From contig NZ_ATXU01000004.1 of the NCBI RefSeq assembly GCF_000421845.1, positions 207,669-271,668 on the forward strand: a stretch of DNA of 64,000 nt, written 5' to 3'. Source of the stretch: Leucobacter chironomi DSM 19883 (lineage in GTDB: Bacteria > Actinomycetota > Actinomycetes > Actinomycetales > Microbacteriaceae). Position numbers and translations under genes: made by a program. Below the pieces are notes generated by a model. The model was not told the DNA's origin, searched no databases, and saw only the letters and a list, made by a program, of their open reading frames with translations. Positions 61,755-64,000 of the stretch are shown here, one piece after another; within the stretch, counting starts at the first letter, position 1, and each line of letters begins with the position of its first letter.

Positions 61755-62356
61755 GCGTCGGAGTCGCCGGGCCCGAACGTGTCGTCGCCGTCGCCGCGAT
61801 CCGCCGCCATGATCGCGAGCACCGATTCGAGGATCGCGGCGAGCCAGTCGAACACCATCACCGTGCCGCGCGTCTCGTCGTCGTCGAGCAGCGCGGCGTG
61901 GTCCTCGGCGGCGTCGAGGCCGATGCGCGCCGCGATCGCGAGCCGCAGCGCCGTCAGCGTGCGTGCCCACGAAGGCAGCTCGCTCGCGACGATGTCGACC
62001 TCGACCGTGCGCTCCTCGTCCGGCATCCCGCCGCCCAGGCCGAGCGCCGAGGTGAGCTGCATCGCGTCCTGCATCTTGCGGTTGAGCAGTCCCTGCTCGG
62101 TGACGCGGCGGAACTCGCCCGCCTCCTCCTCGCCCTCGTACGCGTTGGGGAAGAGCCTCGCGAGCGCCGGATCGTGCGGGGCCTCGTCGGAGCCGCCGAC
62201 CTCGAGGCTCGCGAACAGCGGATCGGGATCGAGCGCCGTGCTGCTGTGGCTCTGCAGCAGGTGGATCAGCTGGGTCACCAGCTGATCCAGCATCGCGGCC
62301 TCGTCGTGCTCCAGCAGCAGCCGCAGCCCGCCGTTCTGCAGCGGCAGCAGCCTCAT
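61751..62356 (-). CDS. DUF2017 family protein
   Basis: A 201-residue protein of an actinobacterial family almost always encoded beside clpS. It has LLPLQNGGLRLLLEHDEAAMLDQLVTQL at the N-terminus and RVTEQGLLNRKMQDAMQLTSAL in the middle. Function unknown; a role with the N-degron adaptor is inferred from constant linkage. The ATG shares ATGA with the clpS stop. Confidence 0.9.
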   Translation of the reverse strand: MRLLPLQNGGLRLLLEHDEAAMLDQLVTQLIHLLQSHSSTALDPDPLFASLEVGGSDEAPHDPALARLFPNAYEGEEEAGEFRRVTEQGLLNRKMQDAMQLTSALGLGGGMPDEERTVEVDIVASELPSWARTLTALRLAIAARIGLDAAEDHAALLDDDETRGTVMVFDWLAAILESVLAIMAADRGDGDDTFGPGDSDA

Positions 62357-62646
62357 GAGTCGCCCGCCTGCCGCACCGTGGCCCACAGGCCGTATCCGTG
62401 CATCGCCTCGACGTGCATCTCCATCGCCTCGCGCCCGCCCTCGGCCACGACGGCGCTGCCGCGGTGGTGCACGCGCAGCATCAGCTCCTCGGCGTGATCC
62501 CGGTCGAAGCCGAAGTGGGTCTGGAAGACGTAGGCGACGTACGACATGAGGTTCACCGGGTCGTCCCACACGACCGTCTGCCACACGGACTCGACCACCG
62601 CTTGCGGCGTCTCGCGCCGCTCGGCGCCGGTTCTCGTCGCGCTCAT
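62353..62646 (-). CDS. clpS: ClpS, ATP-dependent protease adaptor
   Basis: A 97-residue adaptor delivering N-degron substrates to ClpCP. The conserved WDDPVNLMSYVAYVFQTHFGF binds the degron; HHRGSAVVAEGGREAMEMHV follows. The N-terminus (MSATRTGAERRETPQ) is typically disordered. Starts 13 nt downstream of the metallopeptidase stop and is coupled to DUF2017. Confidence 0.95.
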   Translation of the reverse strand: MSATRTGAERRETPQAVVESVWQTVVWDDPVNLMSYVAYVFQTHFGFDRDHAEELMLRVHHRGSAVVAEGGREAMEMHVEAMHGYGLWATVRQAGDS

Positions 62647-62659
62647 CGTGATCACCGGA

Positions 62660-63007
62660 TCAGCCCCATCCGAGCTCGTGGATGCGCGCCTCGGAGATGC
62701 CGTAGAAGTGCGCGATCTCGTGCACCAGGGTGACGCGGATCTCGTGCACGAGCTCATCGCGGTCGCCGCAGTGCTCGAGCAGGTTCTCGCGGAAGAGGAT
62801 GATGCGGTCGGGCTCTTCGCCGTAGCCGTACACGTCTCGTTCGGCGAGGGAGAAGCCCTCGTAGACGCCGAGGATGTCGCTGCCGTCGTCGGGGCGATCC
62901 TCGACCAGGAAGATCACATTGTCGAGCTGCGCGAGCATGTCGTCGTGCAGCGAATCGAGGCCGTCGGCGACCATCGATTCGAACTCCTCGTGCGACATCT
63001 CGAGCAT
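62660..63007 (-). CDS. Small metallopeptidase (zincin-fold, minigluzincin-like)
   Basis: A 115-residue protein of the metallopeptidase (DUF1025) family: the zinc motif HEIAHFYG (HExxH) lies near the C-terminus, followed by SEARIHELGWG, and the N-terminus is acidic. It is compact, as in minigluzincins; proteolytic activity is not proven. A TAGGGT -10 box (63014-63019, minus strand) is 6 nt before the ATG. First gene of metallopeptidase-clpS-DUF2017. Confidence 0.87.
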   Translation of the reverse strand: MLEMSHEEFESMVADGLDSLHDDMLAQLDNVIFLVEDRPDDGSDILGVYEGFSLAERDVYGYGEEPDRIILFRENLLEHCGDRDELVHEIRVTLVHEIAHFYGISEARIHELGWG

Positions 63008-63013
63008 GTTTTC

Positions 63014-63019
63014 ACCCTA
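63014..63019 (-). promoter_or_regulatory. -10 box TAGGGT of a leaderless transcript
   Basis: On the minus strand TAGGGT lies 6 nt before the ATG at 63007. Confidence 0.5.
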
Positions 63020-63146
63020 CACAGAAGCGCCGGGCCGCGCGTGAGAGTTTCGGGCGATCGGGCGATGCTCGGAGCGGATGCGATGCGGTGCGGCTGCGGC
63101 GCCCCCGGCGGGTGCGCCGGTTTGGCGAACCGGGGGAGTTGTGGGC

Positions 63147-63152
63147 TATGAT
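63147..63152 (+). promoter_or_regulatory. -10 box TATGAT of tRNA-His
   Basis: TATGAT, 41 nt upstream of the tRNA, with a loose TTGGCG 19 nt further upstream. Confidence 0.5.
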
Positions 63153-63193
63153 CGTGGGGTTGCCTCGTTCGCCTCGGCGAGCGCGGTCAGCAT

Positions 63194-63270
63194 GGTGGCT
63201 ATAGCTCAGTTGGTAGAGCACCGGCTTGTGGTGCCGGTGGTCGCGGGTTCAAGTCCCGTTAGCCACCCCA
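63194..63270 (+). tRNA. tRNA-His (GTG anticodon)
   Basis: A complete cloverleaf with a GTG anticodon in the loop TTGTGGT, closed by CCGGC / GCCGG. The 7-bp acceptor is GTGGCTA / TAGCCAC; the G at 63194 can pair with the C discriminator as the -1 residue specific to tRNA-His. CCA is encoded at 63268-63270. Its 3' end is translated as the tail of the antisense recombinase remnant, marking it as a probable integration site. Confidence 0.97.
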
Positions 63271-63660
63271 AATGGGAGAGGTTCAAACCTTGAACAAGAG
63301 TCTCCACTCTTTGTCCGGGTTGAACCTCTCCCTTCTTTTTCGCTTCAGCCGCCCAGTTCAACGCGTTCATCTGCTCCTCCGTGTCGCAGAGTGACCCGAA
63401 GGGCCGCTCGTACTCGACCCGCACATCCCCTTCCTCCTCGATGAAGATCCGGTGAAAGAACGCCTGGTTACACAGCCGCCGGTTTGCGTCATCAGCGCGC
63501 TGGTACACGCTCAGGATGTTGGCGAGCAACCCGAGCGAGTCATCGAGGTTCGATCGGGCTGATGCATATTCGTCGTGATGTGCTTCAAGTCGGTGCTGAA
63601 TGTCACCGATCTGGTTCGCGATGCGATCTTGTTCCTGCTTCAACAGGTCGATCCGGGGTC
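63206..63660 (-). pseudogene. Truncated large serine recombinase (C-terminal fragment)
   Basis: About 150 codons of the C-terminal coiled-coil part of a large serine recombinase: DLLKQEQDRIANQIGDIQHRLE, LLANILSVYQRADDANRRLCNQAFFHRIFI and DVRVEYERPFGSL. The N-terminal catalytic domain is gone: going upstream the frame runs into an IS element. The tail reads through tRNA-His in antisense (GWLTGLEPATTG), as in recombinases whose gene abuts a tRNA attachment site. No functional recombinase can be made from this fragment. Confidence 0.8.
63274..63341 (+). terminator. Terminator after tRNA-His
   Basis: A perfect 13-bp stem (GGGAGAGGTTCAA / TTGAACCTCTCCC, 63274-63286 and 63320-63332) enclosing a smaller AAGAGT-CTCC-ACTCTT hairpin, followed by the T-rich TTCTTTTT. 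The right arm lies inside the recombinase remnant. Confidence 0.85.
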
Positions 63661-64000
63661 TGCTGCACGAATAGGTGACAGTTCCTAGTCACGCCGCCAG
63701 TGCGACGGTCGTGTTCATGATGGTCTCGAACTCGATGGGCGTCAAGCGCCCCAGATGGGCCTGGCGACGTTGGCGGTGGTAGGTTCGCTCGATCCAGGTG
63801 ACGATCGCTATGCGCAGTTGCTCGCGGGTGGTCCAGGACCGGCGGTCGAGGACGTTCTTCTGCAGAAGCGCGAAGAAACTCTCCATAGCCGCGTTGTCCC
63901 CGCTCGAGCCCACTCTTCCCATGCTCCCAACCACGCGGTGACGGTTCAGCGTGCGCAGGAACTTCCTGCTTCGGAATTGAGATCCCCTGTCGCTATGGAC
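63661..64000 (-). mobile_element. Insertion sequence, IS3-type (one end and partial transposase)
   Basis: One end of an IS lies at about 63661-63690, judged from where the recombinase frame loses homology and a GGTGACAG-type terminal sequence appears. The element runs off the right edge. The exact boundary and target duplication cannot be set because the other end is outside the window. Confidence 0.65.
63689..64000 (-). CDS. IS3-family transposase OrfB, C-terminal part (partial)
   Basis: The last 103 codons of an rve-type (DDE) transposase, open to the right edge. Reading in: HSDRGSQF contains the second catalytic Asp; GSSGDNAAMESFFALLQKNVLDRR contains the catalytic Glu; WIERTYHRQRRQAHLGRLTPIEFE is the typical IS3 OrfB C-terminus. 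No frameshift is visible in this part. It probably disrupted the serine recombinase. Confidence 0.88.
   Translation of the reverse strand, partial: VHSDRGSQFRSRKFLRTLNRHRVVGSMGRVGSSGDNAAMESFFALLQKNVLDRRSWTTREQLRIAIVTWIERTYHRQRRQAHLGRLTPIEFETIMNTTVALAA

Overview
The window is high-GC actinobacterial chromosome, most likely Microbacteriaceae (a Leucobacter-like organism). The taxon is inferred from gene content and order: DUF3039 and DUF2469 proteins, an imuA'-imuB-dnaE2 mutasome behind a GAAC-N4-GTTC LexA box, the yraN-comM-dprA-xerC / rpsB-tsf-pyrH-frr-cdsA neighbourhood, DUF2017-clpS, and many start codons lying 6-7 nt after a TANNNT -10 box (leaderless mRNAs). Nearly all of it is ordinary core chromosome. 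Three places look accessory: a small unknown gene bracketed by a duplicated piece of dprA (21.2-22.7 kb), an AvrD/autoregulator-receptor cassette (47.0-49.5 kb), and the right edge, where a broken serine recombinase and an IS3-type transposase sit against tRNA-His.

Layout. 0-1.3 kb: membrane-anchored HtrA protease, cut by the left edge. 1.4-8.4 kb: wall-polymer (teichoic-acid-like) cluster with two CDP-glycerol glycerophosphotransferase-type proteins, a family 2 glycosyltransferase and a TagGH/Wzm-Wzt export ABC transporter. 8.5-11.2 kb: a second ABC ATPase/permease pair. 11.2-13 kb: DUF3039 protein and nicotinate phosphoribosyltransferase. 13-19 kb: SOS mutagenesis operon. 19-25.6 kb: DUF2469, M23 peptidase, xerC, the dprA-flanked insertion, dprA, comM, yraN. 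25.7-30.7 kb: rpsB with a structured leader, tsf, pyrH, frr, cdsA and a DivIVA-module protein. 30.7-37.5 kb: secreted transglycosylase-like protein, small Zn-binding protein, RNase H, a 975-residue Scy-like coiled-coil protein and a membrane/lipoprotein fusion. 37.5-43.5 kb: thioredoxin-TPR protein, cysteine desulfurase, mnmA and ligA. 43.4-47 kb: MBL hydrolase, TetR regulators, PotD-like lipoprotein, HAD phosphatase. 47-49.5 kb: AvrD cassette. 50.3-53.7 kb: gatCAB. 53.9-55.1 kb: glutathione-transferase-like protein. 55.2-60.5 kb: glpD-glpF-glpK with a divergent SorC regulator. 60.5-63 kb: dinB, DUF2017, clpS, small metallopeptidase. 63.2-64 kb: tRNA-His and mobile-element debris.

How the genes work together. 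The 1.4-8.4 kb genes polymerise and export an anionic glycopolymer. The cysteine desulfurase and MnmA form a tRNA thiolation pair. GatCAB makes Gln-tRNA (and/or Asn-tRNA) by transamidation. GlpF, GlpK and GlpD take up, phosphorylate and oxidise glycerol. ImuA', ImuB and DnaE2 form the SOS-inducible translesion machine, with DinB separate. The most intriguing unit is scbR-like / avrD / degenerate tetR: an AvrD-type small-molecule biosynthesis gene between two autoregulator-receptor-type proteins, with two related 22-bp operator-like sites, one overlapping the predicted avrD promoter. This would be a butyrolactone- or syringolide-like signalling circuit. The second candidate novelty is the 287-residue unrecognised protein inserted beside dprA between 37-bp direct repeats.
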